Source: Pontibacter beigongshangensis
GTDB lineage: Bacteria; Bacteroidota; Bacteroidia; Cytophagales; Hymenobacteraceae
Length of the DNA stretch: 64,000 nt
Assembly: GCF_014332515.1 (NCBI RefSeq)
Contig: NZ_VFSD01000030.1
Location: 1 to 64,000 of the forward strand
Reading direction: 5' to 3'
The notes under the pieces are model-generated. The model did not search any database. It worked only from the letters and a program-made list of their open reading frames with translations, and was not told the origin of the DNA. Positions within the stretch are counted from its first letter, which is position 1; each line of letters starts with the position of its first letter. Made by a program: the position numbers and the translations under genes. Shown in pieces: positions 50,863 to 59,422 of this stretch.

Positions 50863-51439
50863 AAGTGATACTTTGGTTTAGCATCTTCTTCCTCAGGTTT
50901 ATAAGCGCATAGCGCATACGGCCTAAGGCAGTGTTGATGCTCACCCCGGTAGCTTCAGCAATCTCCTGAAAGCTCATGTCCGCATAATGCCGCATCATGA
51001 GCACTTCGCGCTGCGCCTGTGGCAGCGTCTGGATTAGCTCGCGCAGACGGGTATGGGTGTCCTCCTTTATCTGCAGCGACTCCGCGGAGTCTTCGGCAAA
51101 CGACAGGTTATTGAACACATTGCTCCCGTCTTCCAGGGTGATCATCGGGCTCCGTTTCTCTTTCCGGAAATGGTCGATTGCCAGGTTGTGGGCAATACGG
51201 CATATCCAGGACGAGAACTTGCCTTCTTCGTTGTACCGGCCGCTCTTCATGGTGTGGATAGCTTTTATAAAAGTATCCTGCAGAAGGTCTTCGGCGGTGT
51301 ACGAATCTTTAACGATCAGATAAATCGTAGTATATACTTTGTTTTTGTGTCTGTTTACTAACTGTTCAAACGCATTTTCTGTACCTGCGATATAAAGCGT
51401 AACCAATGCGGAATCGCTAAGCTGGGTAGTTATATTCAT
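50837..51439 (-). CDS. ECF-type RNA polymerase sigma factor
   Basis: The 200-residue sigma-70 family protein has region 2 (AFEQLVNRHKNKVYTTIYLIVKDSYTAEDLLQDTFIKAIHTM, about residues 18-60) and region 4 (LPQAQREVLMMRHYADMSFQEIAEATGVSINTALGRMRYALINLRKKM, about 140-187). It directs RNA polymerase to a regulon that cannot be read from the window. It has a well-matching promoter upstream. The overlapping small gene and nth follow it on the strand. Confidence 0.93.
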   Translation of the reverse strand: MNITTQLSDSALVTLYIAGTENAFEQLVNRHKNKVYTTIYLIVKDSYTAEDLLQDTFIKAIHTMKSGRYNEEGKFSSWICRIAHNLAIDHFRKEKRSPMITLEDGSNVFNNLSFAEDSAESLQIKEDTHTRLRELIQTLPQAQREVLMMRHYADMSFQEIAEATGVSINTALGRMRYALINLRKKMLNQSITYDKNLYSE

Positions 51440-51526
51440 CGTAAAAGCTACATTATGTTTAACGTAGAGCTTTATATCATATTGTGAGCGTTTGAATTAT
51501 AAACAAAACTTTTTAGAAGGGTAAAT

Positions 51527-51558
51527 CAAATATAGGTAAAGGTTTTAGCTTGTGCAAA
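51527..51558 (-). promoter_or_regulatory. Promoter candidate for the sigma-factor gene row
   Basis: On the minus strand TTTG (51555-51558) is followed after 20 nt by TATATTTG (51527-51534), a full match to TTTG/TAnnTTTG. It lies about 88 nt upstream of the sigma-factor start codon. Confidence 0.6.
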
Positions 51559-52039
51559 TGTTGCCCGGGCTTCAGAAAAAAAATAAATCGCCAGGGCGGT
51601 ACCAATCGGGTCTGCTAAGCGTTACGGGCAATCTGTGCCGCATGCTTATACGGAGATATATAAATATGCGGCTATATAGATTTTTATTTTTTACGACCCC
51701 TTTTTCGCGCATGCCCTGCAGCTGCTCCTTTTTAAAATCTCACACAATAATCTTACCAATGAGCTGCTGAAAAACTAATGATTGTAAGCTTTTTGTTGGG
51801 CGCTGCTCCCCGTTGCTAAGATTGGTAAGGCCGCCACTACTGCTGCTGCACAACTTCGGGAGCAATTTATTTAAGAGAGGCTTTAAGCAGCGCCTTCCTC
51901 TCCGGGGCGGCAGCTTTGCAGCACTTCAAAAACGGGGCCTCAGTTATCGAAACACAGGACTGCCTGTAAATGTATAGATCCTTCGCAAATCCGGGATGCC
52001 GGCTTGCGAAGGATCTGGTGGATAAATGGGGCAGAATCC
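51559..52039. other. Spacer without recognised gene
   Basis: Nothing beyond a 9-bp inverted repeat (CTTACCAAT with ATTGGTAAG, about 60 nt apart near 51750-51830) was noticed. Composition is mixed and no repeat A copy lies here. Confidence 0.4.
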
Positions 52040-52378
52040 TTACTTTCTGCTATAGCCTTTCAGGCGGTTAAGGATCAGCAACAACCTACGGTTGATTTCG
52101 CGTTCTTCTACAGGCTTGCATTGGGCCGTAATGTCGTGCGGCTTCTGCAGTTTCTGTTCCAGCGCTTTCAGGTGGTTCAGGTAGCACTCTACTGTTGTGC
52201 AGGATACATTGAGAAGAGCATCGTTGGTATGGTTGCTCTCCACTTTGTATTTTAGGTTTATGGCATATGCTATTTCAGAGTTTATCACCTTGGTAACGGC
52301 TTCATCTGTCGTAATTTCTTGCTGGTACACCCTTCTCTCAATGCTCTCCAACAAACTTCTGATGTCCAGTTGTGTCAT
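52040..52378 (-). CDS. Uncharacterised helical protein (112 aa)
   Basis: The 112-residue protein has no signal peptide and appears helical (MTQLDIRSLLESIERRVYQQEITTDEAVTKVINSEI). No family was recognised. The frame is complete and composition is ordinary for the genome. It stands alone between two long spacers. Confidence 0.6.
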   Translation of the reverse strand: MTQLDIRSLLESIERRVYQQEITTDEAVTKVINSEIAYAINLKYKVESNHTNDALLNVSCTTVECYLNHLKALEQKLQKPHDITAQCKPVEEREINRRLLLILNRLKGYSRK

Positions 52379-53028
52379 GTAATGTTAGCTTTTAAGTTAA
52401 TGATAAGACAATGTTTCTCTTCTCTGGCTTGTGGCGCCAAATGCAGGAAGCCGGTTCTGATGGTATGTCTGTTGTTGGATATGCCCTCCAATATGTTACA
52501 GGCAGAAGCAGAACTGGAAACAGTATCTGGCAGGGCCGAAGAAGCTAATTTCTGGCCAGGACCTTCTGGGTCCGTTATAATTTTTATACTTCTGTTAGGG
52601 AATGTGTGTTACAGAATTAAGCTGATTTAATGAAATATAATGTATTGATAATATTGAAGCGTAACGGTTCCGGTTTTGGTGGAAAATATAGTGTTGGCTC
52701 CTGATGTTTCTGGAAGCTGATTATAAAATCTGGACCAGAAACCGACCTCTGTTAGCTCAATTCGTTGCCATCTAAGGGGATATGCCTCCTGCCCTGGCCC
52801 CTAAAATAAATCTTTTAAAATGGGTAACCCCTGCATTACATGGCTTGATATTTCTTTTTTGTTATATATTACCCTAACGGAGTTTAGATACTAAAGTTAA
52901 AAATAATCTTGAAATAAACAAGCATATAATTCAGACTATTCCATTCCTGCTTATCAGGGAGAAGCTGTGTTTGGGTAGGACGCGCTGTGCTGGAACGGAG
53001 GCGGCAGATACTCTGCGGAGGCCTAATT
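52379..53028. other. Spacer without recognised gene
   Basis: A 103-codon frame at 52319-52630 overlaps the neighbouring gene in antisense and is not credible. No repeat A copy, hairpin or RNA gene was recognised. Confidence 0.4.
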
Positions 53029-53065
53029 AAAAAGGCACCGCTTCAGAAAGAAGCGGTGCCTTTTT
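53029..53065. terminator. Terminator of the bTHX gene
   Basis: GGCACCGCTTC (53034-53044) pairs with GAAGCGGTGCC (53050-53060) over 11 bp; A and T runs flank both sides. Confidence 0.85.
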
Positions 53066-53088
53066 ATGGGTGCGGTTATGCCGGGGCG

Positions 53089-53214
53089 CTACGATGCGGC
53101 GGCTTCTTTTTTAGGAGCCTCGGCTGTTTTTTTATTTGACTGGCGTGGCCGGCTGTTGCCATAGCTGCCTTTGGCGATTTTACCTTTTCTCGATTTTTTA
53201 TCTCCTTTTCCCAT
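53089..53214 (-). CDS. 30S ribosomal protein bTHX
   Basis: The 41-residue basic protein MGKGDKKSRKGKIAKGSYGN followed by SRPRQSNKK matches bTHX (also called THX/S31e-like small protein), a small 30S component first found in Thermus and conserved in Bacteroidota. It sits in the head of the small subunit. The C-terminal Ala/Glu/Lys tail (AEAPKKEAAAS) is longer than in Thermus. It has an ATG start at 53214, a TAG stop and its own terminator. Confidence 0.9.
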   Translation of the reverse strand: MGKGDKKSRKGKIAKGSYGNSRPRQSNKKTAEAPKKEAAAS

Positions 53215-53408
53215 AAATAAAATTTGTTAATAGATGTTTAGTTAAACATGGTGTACTTGATTATTACGGGTTATGATGCCGGGCAGCTGAAAAAATTTGA
53301 GAGCTGCCATTGCTAAGATAGTAAATAGCAGGCAGAATATAAAGGAGTTAACCTAAAAAGGGCAGTTCGGCACAGGTTAAAAGCGTAGGAGCGTAGGAGC
53401 ACCTGACC

Positions 53409-53450
53409 CAAATTATTTGAATGAGACAGGCCTTCCGGAAGCTTTTTCGG
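53409..53450 (+). repeat. Repeat A copy 18
   Basis: CAAATTATTTGAATG, then GGCCTTCCGGAAGC. The core is a longer palindrome than the consensus. Confidence 0.7.
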
Positions 53451-53510
53451 GGACACAAGACACAGGACTTTTTAGGAGTGAAGAGGTAAAATTTATGAGT
53501 TAAATTGCTT

Positions 53511-53580
53511 TCCATTGTTCATCTTCAAATTTCCAAATCTTCAAATTAAAAGATCAGCACATCGACCCAGTAGCACATTA
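53511..53580 (+). repeat. A+T-rich intergenic repeat C copy
   Basis: TTCATCTTCAAATTTCCAAA followed by TCTTCAAATT, then GCACAT units and TAGCACATTA. Confidence 0.6.
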
Positions 53581-53583
53581 ACC

Positions 53584-53630
53584 CGATTATTCTAATTAAA
53601 AAGGCCCTCCGGAGGCTCCTGCGATTGCTG
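53584..53630 (+). repeat. Repeat A copy 19
   Basis: CGATTATTCTAAT, A-run, GGCCCTCCGGAGGC, tail TCCTGCGATTGCTG. It lies directly after repeat C. Confidence 0.75.
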
Positions 53631-53751
53631 GTGGCCCGGGAGCACAGGCAGCGGCAAGGGCTTAGGCCACCAGCGTATTTCATTTCCGGTTCTTTTGCTT
53701 CAATTGGCAGGCAGCTGTAACCATGGCCTTCTAAATCAGGTTAAGTATTTG

Positions 53752-53759
53752 TACCTTTG
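53752..53759 (+). promoter_or_regulatory. -7 element for uvrA
   Basis: TACCTTTG matches TAnnTTTG, 76 nt before the ATG at 53836. It lies inside the longer open frame that begins at 53695, so that start is improbable. Confidence 0.5.
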
Positions 53760-53835
53760 CAAATTACTTAAATTTAAGAGCAGGGCTTGGGTTTTGGTTG
53801 CCGTTTGGCGGCTCAAAACAGGGCCCACTGGCTGT

Positions 53836-56637
53836 ATGGCAAACAATTCTGAACAAAATATCGATACGCTCGACCCCCGGCATAACATTATTATTAAAGG
53901 GGCGCGGGTGCATAACCTCAAAGACCTGAGCGTGGCGCTGCCCCGCAATAAATTCATCGTGATCACGGGCCTCTCCGGCTCCGGCAAATCGTCGCTGGCG
54001 TTTGACACGCTTTATGCCGAAGGGCAGCGCATGTACGTAGAGAGCCTAAGTTCCTACGCCCGGCAGTTCCTGGGCCGGATGGACAAACCGGATGTGGATT
54101 ACATCAAAGGCATCAGCCCGGCCATTGCGATAGAGCAGAAGGTGAGCATCAAAAACAACCGCTCCACCGTGGGCACCAACACCGAGATCTACGATTACCT
54201 GAAGCTGCTCTATGCCCGTATCGGCAAAACCTACTCGCCTGTGTCGGGAGAGGTGGTGCAGAAAGACACGGTAACAGATGTGGTCGATTATATTTTCTCG
54301 CTCGAGAACGAAGCCCGCGTCATGATCCTGGCACCGCTGCAACTTACGGTGGAGCGTCCACTGGCCAAAGAGCTGGACCTGCTGCTGCAAAAAGGTTATT
54401 CCCGCATCTACGCCAACGGCCAGGTTTATTTTATAGAGGAACTGCTCGAGAACACGCCCGAACTCGGCAACGAGGTGTATATCCTAATAGACAGGGCCGT
54501 TATCTACAAAGAAGACGAAGACCTGCAGTTCCGGATTGCTGACTCGGTGCAGACTGCCTTTTTCGAGGGGCACGGGGAGTGCCGTGTCATGTATGGCGAC
54601 GCGGTGCGTGTGTTTTCCGACCGTTTTGAGCTCGACGGAATGTTGTTCGAGGAACCTTCCGTAAACTTCTTCAGCTTTAACAACCCCTACGGCGCCTGCC
54701 AGACCTGCGAAGGCTTTGGGAGCGTGCTGGGCATAGACCCCGACCTGGTTATTCCCGATAAAAGCCTGACCGTGTACGAAGGAGCCATTGCCCCCTGGCG
54801 CTCCGAGAAAATGAACGAGTGGCTGCAGCCTTTAATTAAAAACGGCATCCGCTTCGACTTCCCGATTCACCGACCCTACAACGAGTTGAGCCCGCAGGAG
54901 CAGGAACTGCTCTGGACCGGCAATAAATATTTCGAAGGCTTAAACGATTTCTTCAAGCATATACAGGCGCAGTCGCACAAGATCCAGTACCGCGTGATGC
55001 AGTCGCGCTACCGGGGCCGCACCACCTGCCCCGAGTGCCGTGGCTCGCGCCTGCGCAAAGACGCCAGCTATGTAAAAATAGACGGCAAAAGCATTACCGA
55101 CCTGGTGCTGCTCCCGATCACGGAAGTGCTGGCTTTCTTCCAGAACATACAGCTCACCGAGCACGAGCGTAACATTGCCGAGCGGCTGGCCGTGGAGGTG
55201 ACCAATCGCCTGGGCTACCTGGTGCGGGTGGGGCTGGGCTACCTCACGCTGAACCGTCTGTCTAATACACTGTCTGGTGGCGAGAGCCAGCGCATCAACC
55301 TGGCCACTTCGCTGGGCAGCGCCCTGGTGGGCTCTATGTATATTCTGGATGAGCCGAGCATCGGCCTGCATCCCAAAGATGCCGAGCAACTAATCGGTGT
55401 GCTGCGCTCGCTGCAGCAGATCGGCAATACCGTGATTGTGGTGGAGCACGAGGAGGAGATGATGAAAGCAGCCGACCAACTCATCGACATTGGCCCCGAG
55501 GCTGGTTCCGGTGGCGGAAACCTCATGTTCCAGGGCAGTTTTGAGGAGATGATCGCGACTTCCGAAACCTACACCGGCCAGTACCTGAGCGGCAGAATGG
55601 AGCTGGCAGTGCCGGCACAGAGGCGCAAGTGGCGCAACTACATCGAGATTGTGGGAGCCCGCGAGAACAACCTGAAAAACCTGACCGTGAAGTTTCCGCT
55701 GGAGGTGATGACGGTCGTGACAGGTGTGAGCGGCTCGGGCAAGTCTACGCTGGTGAAGAAGATACTCTACCCGGCCATGCAGAAGCTGCACGGTGCCACC
55801 TCCGAGGCAACCGGCAAGCACGACAAATTACAAGGCGACTATGCCAAAATTGAGCATGTGGAGTTTGTAGACCAGAACCCGATCGGCAAGTCTTCGCGCT
55901 CCAACCCGGTAACTTATGTGAAGGCCTACGATGCCATCCGCACGCTTTTCGCGGATCAGCCGCTGGCAAAGGCGCGGGGCTTCAAGCCATCTCATTTCTC
56001 CTTTAACATAGAAGGCGGCCGCTGCGAGGTGTGCCAGGGCGAGGGGCAGGTGAAGATCGAGATGCAGTTTATGGCCGATATCTACCTGACCTGCGACAGC
56101 TGCCACGGCCAACGCTTTAAGCAGGATGTGCTGGATATCAGGTTCAATGACAAGAATATATCGGAGGTGCTGGACATGACCATTGCCGATAGTCTGGAGT
56201 TTTTTGAGGGCCAGCAGAAAATTCTCGAGCGCCTGAAACCGCTCAACGATGTGGGCCTGGGCTATATCAGGCTGGGGCAGTCGAGCAATACTTTGTCTGG
56301 CGGCGAGGCGCAGCGCGTAAAGCTGGCTTCTTTCCTGACCAAGGGCGCCACGCAGCACACCAAAAACATCCTGTTCATTTTCGATGAGCCCAGCACCGGC
56401 CTGCACTTCCACGACATCAGCAAGCTGCTCACCTCCATGAACGCGCTTATCGAAAGCGGCAACACCGTCGTGATTATCGAGCACAACATGGACATCGTTA
56501 AATCGGCTGACTGGCTAATAGACTTAGGCCCGGAGGGAGGCCTGAACGGAGGCAACCTACTGTTTGAGGGAACACCCGAGGATATGGCGAAGCTGGAAGG
56601 AAACGATACAGCCCGCTTCCTGAAAGAAAAGCTTTAA
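53836..56637 (+). CDS. uvrA: Excinuclease ABC subunit A
   Basis: The 933-residue protein finds DNA lesions in nucleotide excision repair and loads UvrB. It has two ABC ATPase modules with Walker A sequences ITGLSGSGKSSLAFDTLYAEG (about residues 38-58) and VTGVSGSGKSTLVKKIL (about 625), signature motifs LSGGESQRI and LSGGEAQRV, and zinc-binding cysteines CEVCQGEGQ and CDSCHGQ. Length is normal for UvrA. The ATG at 53836 (MANNSEQ) is placed by the promoter at 53752-53759; an upstream TTG frame at 53695 would precede it. Confidence 0.97.
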   Translation: MANNSEQNIDTLDPRHNIIIKGARVHNLKDLSVALPRNKFIVITGLSGSGKSSLAFDTLYAEGQRMYVESLSSYARQFLGRMDKPDVDYIKGISPAIAIEQKVSIKNNRSTVGTNTEIYDYLKLLYARIGKTYSPVSGEVVQKDTVTDVVDYIFSLENEARVMILAPLQLTVERPLAKELDLLLQKGYSRIYANGQVYFIEELLENTPELGNEVYILIDRAVIYKEDEDLQFRIADSVQTAFFEGHGECRVMYGDAVRVFSDRFELDGMLFEEPSVNFFSFNNPYGACQTCEGFGSVLGIDPDLVIPDKSLTVYEGAIAPWRSEKMNEWLQPLIKNGIRFDFPIHRPYNELSPQEQELLWTGNKYFEGLNDFFKHIQAQSHKIQYRVMQSRYRGRTTCPECRGSRLRKDASYVKIDGKSITDLVLLPITEVLAFFQNIQLTEHERNIAERLAVEVTNRLGYLVRVGLGYLTLNRLSNTLSGGESQRINLATSLGSALVGSMYILDEPSIGLHPKDAEQLIGVLRSLQQIGNTVIVVEHEEEMMKAADQLIDIGPEAGSGGGNLMFQGSFEEMIATSETYTGQYLSGRMELAVPAQRRKWRNYIEIVGARENNLKNLTVKFPLEVMTVVTGVSGSGKSTLVKKILYPAMQKLHGATSEATGKHDKLQGDYAKIEHVEFVDQNPIGKSSRSNPVTYVKAYDAIRTLFADQPLAKARGFKPSHFSFNIEGGRCEVCQGEGQVKIEMQFMADIYLTCDSCHGQRFKQDVLDIRFNDKNISEVLDMTIADSLEFFEGQQKILERLKPLNDVGLGYIRLGQSSNTLSGGEAQRVKLASFLTKGATQHTKNILFIFDEPSTGLHFHDISKLLTSMNALIESGNTVVIIEHNMDIVKSADWLIDLGPEGGLNGGNLLFEGTPEDMAKLEGNDTARFLKEKL

Positions 56638-56883
56638 TTTGAATAATTGCTGAGTGTTAGTTGTTTAATGGGTGGTTTTGATACTAGGAGCTAATCTGCA
56701 AAGCACCATCTTATACATGACTGATTCATAGCCCATGTCGTGCTACGTGCATCGTAATACGTGATACTAATAATCTGATCTTGTGTCCATATCAACAGCA
56801 GCACCAGGAGCAGCAAAAGCCTCCAGAAGGCCTTTTTCATTAGAATAATTTATTACTAAAGCAAAAAGCAAACCCCGGCACCT
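56638..56883. other. Spacer between uvrA and the HipA-like gene
   Basis: A 246-bp spacer containing repeat A copy 20 and, right after the uvrA stop, a fragment TTTGAATAATTG resembling the A+T arm only. No terminator hairpin was found. Confidence 0.5.
56796..56852 (-). repeat. Repeat A copy 20
   Basis: Reverse copy: AAATTATTCTAATG, A-run, GGCCTTCTGGAGGC, and a TTTTGCTGCTCC tail with further CTG units. Confidence 0.8.
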
Positions 56884-57681
56884 ATGGATTTCAGCCCCCC
56901 CGAACTCCGAACCGTTACCATGACACGGTACGTTACCCCCTTGCGCGAAGGTGGATCGCTGCCGGCGATTGTAGAGGCCGACGACGACTTTCTATATGTT
57001 GTGAAGTTCCGTGGAGCGGGACAGGGCGTAAAAGCGCTCATCGCCGAACTTATTGGCGGGGAAATTGCGCGGGCGCTTGGCCTGCGGGTGCCCGAAATCG
57101 TATTTATAGAAGTAGACACCGCCTTTGGCCGCACCGAGCCCGACGAGGAGATACAGGACCTGCTGCAGGCAAGCGGCGGGCTCAACCTGGCGCTGCACTA
57201 CCTCTCCGGCGCCATCACCTTCGACTCGCTGGTGACCACGCTCGATGCCAGAACGGCTTCGCAGATTGTGTGGCTCGATTGCCTGATCACGAACGTAGAC
57301 CGCACCCCCCGCAACACCAACATGCTTATCTGGCACAAAGAGCTGTGGCTGATCGACCATGGCGCCTCGTTCTACTTTCACCACTCCTGGCAGAACCTGG
57401 CGGAGCAGGGAAAGCGGCCCTTCGTGCTTATAAAAGACCACGTGCTGCTGCCCCAGGCCACCGAACTCGATACCGCAGACGCAGCGGCGCGTGCCATCCT
57501 GACACCAGAACGCATCCGCGCGATCGTGGACCTCATTCCCGACGAGTGGCTGACAGGCGATTCGCCGTTTGAGACAGTTGCCGAGCACCGCGAAGCCTAT
57601 ATTCACTTTTTAGAGACCAGAGTCGTCCATTCCGATATTTTTGTTAAAGCAGCCCAACATGCAAGAGAAACACTTATTTGA
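56884..57681 (+). CDS. HipA-like kinase (stand-alone C-terminal type)
   Basis: The 265-residue protein has kinase-core motifs of the HipA/PI3-kinase-like fold: a nucleotide-binding lysine in YVVKFRGAGQG (about residue 41), the catalytic NVDRTPRNTN (about residues 137-146) with aspartate and the two asparagines, and the metal-binding LIDHG (about 156-160). It is shorter than E. coli HipA (about 440 residues) and lacks the N-terminal HipA domain. The target is unknown; classical HipA phosphorylates a glutamyl-tRNA synthetase. Its stop overlaps the start of a DUF3037 gene by 23 nt, in the form of a conserved two-gene pair. There is no HipB-like helix-turn-helix gene. Confidence 0.82.
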   Translation: MDFSPPELRTVTMTRYVTPLREGGSLPAIVEADDDFLYVVKFRGAGQGVKALIAELIGGEIARALGLRVPEIVFIEVDTAFGRTEPDEEIQDLLQASGGLNLALHYLSGAITFDSLVTTLDARTASQIVWLDCLITNVDRTPRNTNMLIWHKELWLIDHGASFYFHHSWQNLAEQGKRPFVLIKDHVLLPQATELDTADAAARAILTPERIRAIVDLIPDEWLTGDSPFETVAEHREAYIHFLETRVVHSDIFVKAAQHARETLI

Positions 57682-58078
57682 GTACGCCGTGATCCGGGTG
57701 GTGCCCTGCGTGGAGCGCGAGGAGTTTATGAATGTGGGCGTTATTTTATACTGCTCCTCCAAAGGCTTTCTGCAAACCAGGTACGAGCTGAACGAGGAGC
57801 GGCTCAGGGCTTTTGCTGCCGAGCTGGACATGCAGGAACTGCAGGAGCGGCTCCGCGCCTTTGAGCGCATTTGCAAGGGAGGCGCCGACGGAGGGACTAT
57901 CGGGAAGCTGCCGATTGCTTCGCGTTTTCGCTGGCTCACCGCCACCCGCAGCACCGTGGTGCAAACATCGCCGGTGCACCCAGGCTTCTGCGTTGAGCCG
58001 GAGCAAACCCTGAACCGGCTGTTTTTGCAGCTGGTAAGGCAGGAAGCGCCTGCAATAAAAGGCGTGAAGGGTGCCTGA
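57659..58078 (+). CDS. DUF3037 protein, partner of the HipA-like kinase
   Basis: The 139-residue protein has the DUF3037 pattern: EYAVIRVVPCVEREEFMNVGVILYC (about residues 6-30), FAAELDMQELQERLRAFERICKGG, then a variable stretch and HPGFCVEPEQTLNRLFLQLV. It has no signal peptide or helix. Two possible starts exist (57641 and 57659); the ATG at 57659 is favoured because homologous sequence begins there. It overlaps the HipA-like gene by 23 nt, implying coupled translation. DUF3037 has no established function; an antitoxin or cofactor role is only inferred from the pairing. Confidence 0.8.
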   Translation: MQEKHLFEYAVIRVVPCVEREEFMNVGVILYCSSKGFLQTRYELNEERLRAFAAELDMQELQERLRAFERICKGGADGGTIGKLPIASRFRWLTATRSTVVQTSPVHPGFCVEPEQTLNRLFLQLVRQEAPAIKGVKGA

Positions 58079-58268
58079 GGTGCGCAGGAATCCGCATTTA
58101 ATCTCAGGCTTCTGCAGAACAAACAAATGAGCAAAAAATACTGTGTCTGCTGTCCTTTTACCAAAAGTTGCTCTCTGTGAAGTCTTGCCCAAATAAATTA
58201 TTAAATTGCCAGTTCTGTAACAGATTTACAGAATCTTAGATCAATCATCATTCAACAAGCCATAAGTT

Positions 58269-59030
58269 ATGAGAAAGAAAATAGTTGCAGGTAACTGGAA
58301 AATGAACAAAACCTACGAGGAGGCGCTTTCGCTGGTGTCGGAAATCGACAATATGCTGAAAGACGAAGTAAGCGGCGATGTGACCGTAATCGTGACGCCT
58401 CCCTTCCCGTTCCTGCACGCGGTGGGAAAACTCACGCAGGGCAACGACAGGCTGCACCTGGCGGCACAGAACGTAAGCGAGCACGAGAGTGGCGCCTATA
58501 CCGGCGAGGTGTCGGCTGCCATGCTCAGGTCGGTAGGCGTGGAGTATGTGCTCGTGGGCCATAGTGAGCGCCGCCTGTACCACCACGAAGATGCCCAAAC
58601 ACTTTACAAGAAAATGAAAGCTGCGCTGGCGCAGGGCATTAAACCAATTTTCTGCTGTGGCGAGCCGCTGGAAGAGCGCGACGCCGACCGCCACTTTGAG
58701 TATGTGGGCCAGCAACTGAAAGACAGCATCTCGTATCTGAGCAACGAAGAGTTCGACCAGGTAGTAATCGCCTACGAACCGATCTGGGCCATAGGCACCG
58801 GCCGTACGGCCAGCAGCCAGCAGGCGCAGGAAATGCACGCCTACATCCGGGAACAGCTCTCACGCATGTTCGATGCGGAGGCGGCTTTTAACTGCACCAT
58901 TCTGTACGGCGGCAGCGCCAACCCAGGCAATGCAAAAGACCTGTTCTCAAAAGAAGACGTAGATGGCGGCCTGATTGGCGGAGCTTCTCTTAAATCCAGA
59001 GACTTCACCGACATCGTTAAGTCTTTCTAA
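58269..59030 (+). CDS. tpiA: Triosephosphate isomerase
   Basis: The 253-residue TIM-barrel enzyme interconverts dihydroxyacetone phosphate and glyceraldehyde 3-phosphate. Active residues are visible: Asn and Lys in GNWKMN (about residues 8-13), the catalytic histidine in VGHSERR (about 95), the catalytic glutamate in YEPIWAIGTG (about 165) and loop 6/7 motif GGSANPGNA. Length is typical. It ends in a hairpin terminator. Confidence 0.98.
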   Translation: MRKKIVAGNWKMNKTYEEALSLVSEIDNMLKDEVSGDVTVIVTPPFPFLHAVGKLTQGNDRLHLAAQNVSEHESGAYTGEVSAAMLRSVGVEYVLVGHSERRLYHHEDAQTLYKKMKAALAQGIKPIFCCGEPLEERDADRHFEYVGQQLKDSISYLSNEEFDQVVIAYEPIWAIGTGRTASSQQAQEMHAYIREQLSRMFDAEAAFNCTILYGGSANPGNAKDLFSKEDVDGGLIGGASLKSRDFTDIVKSF

Positions 59031-59051
59031 TCAGAACTGACCCTGTTCCAG

Positions 59052-59082
59052 AAGCCCTGTCCATCAAAGGTCAGGGCTTTTT
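59052..59082 (+). terminator. tpiA terminator
   Basis: AAGCCCTG pairs with CAGGGCTT over 8 bp, followed by T residues, 22 nt after the tpiA stop. Confidence 0.75.
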
Positions 59083-59114
59083 AAGTTCCAAAGATTTTGG
59101 CGAACTGACCTTAC

Positions 59115-59178
59115 GCAGCAGCAGCAGCAGCAGCAGCAGCAAAGCCTCCGGAGGGCTGTTTTGATTCAAATAATTTGA
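59115..59178 (-). repeat. Repeat A copy 21, with expanded GCA tail
   Basis: In reverse: CAAATTATTTGAATC, A-run, GCCCTCCGGAGGC, then a tail read on the plus strand as nine perfect GCA units (59115-59141). The tail is longer than in any other copy. Confidence 0.8.
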
Positions 59179-59192
59179 CTTGCCCAAACCCC

Positions 59193-59276
59193 GCAGCATG
59201 CGCAGCTCCTACGAGAGTTTGGCCTGGGTAAACTTTAACTTTTCCCTCAGACACTCACAGGAGCTGCGCACGCTGC
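59193..59276. repeat. Imperfect 18-bp inverted repeat
   Basis: GCAGCATGCGCAGCTCCT (59193-59210) pairs with the sequence at 59259-59276 with one mismatch, across a 48-nt loop. It lies between two repeat A copies. No gene is nearby. Confidence 0.65.
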
Positions 59277-59367
59277 GAGGTCATTGCTACAATTCTCCAA
59301 AAACTAGAGAGCACCAGTACCTGCATCAGTAGCTTGAGCCAAAAATTTTGAAGAACTCACGCCCACC

Positions 59368-59420
59368 CCTCATCAAATTCCCGAATCTTTGCACCTCCGA
59401 ATGGGGAAATTAGCACATCA
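59368..59420 (+). repeat. A+T-rich intergenic repeat C copy (short)
   Basis: CCTCATCAAATTCCCGAATC and AAATTAGCACATCA, directly before repeat A copy 22. Confidence 0.5.
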
Positions 59421-59422
59421 AT

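Larger units (their letters stand above)
53215..53751. other. Composite repeat island upstream of uvrA
   Basis: Contains repeat A copies 18 and 19 around a repeat C block (53511-53580), then the uvrA promoter element. A block like AAGACACAGGACTTTTTAGG (near 53458) recurs in other islands (18637 and 31520). No gene was recognised. Confidence 0.6.

Noticed and set aside
53695..53835. N-terminal extension of UvrA (47 codons from a TTG)
   Set aside because: A promoter -7 element lies inside it and the family starts at the ATG at 53836.
59115..59141. Coding polyalanine or polyserine tract
   Set aside because: No credible frame with a start and flanking protein; it is part of repeat A.
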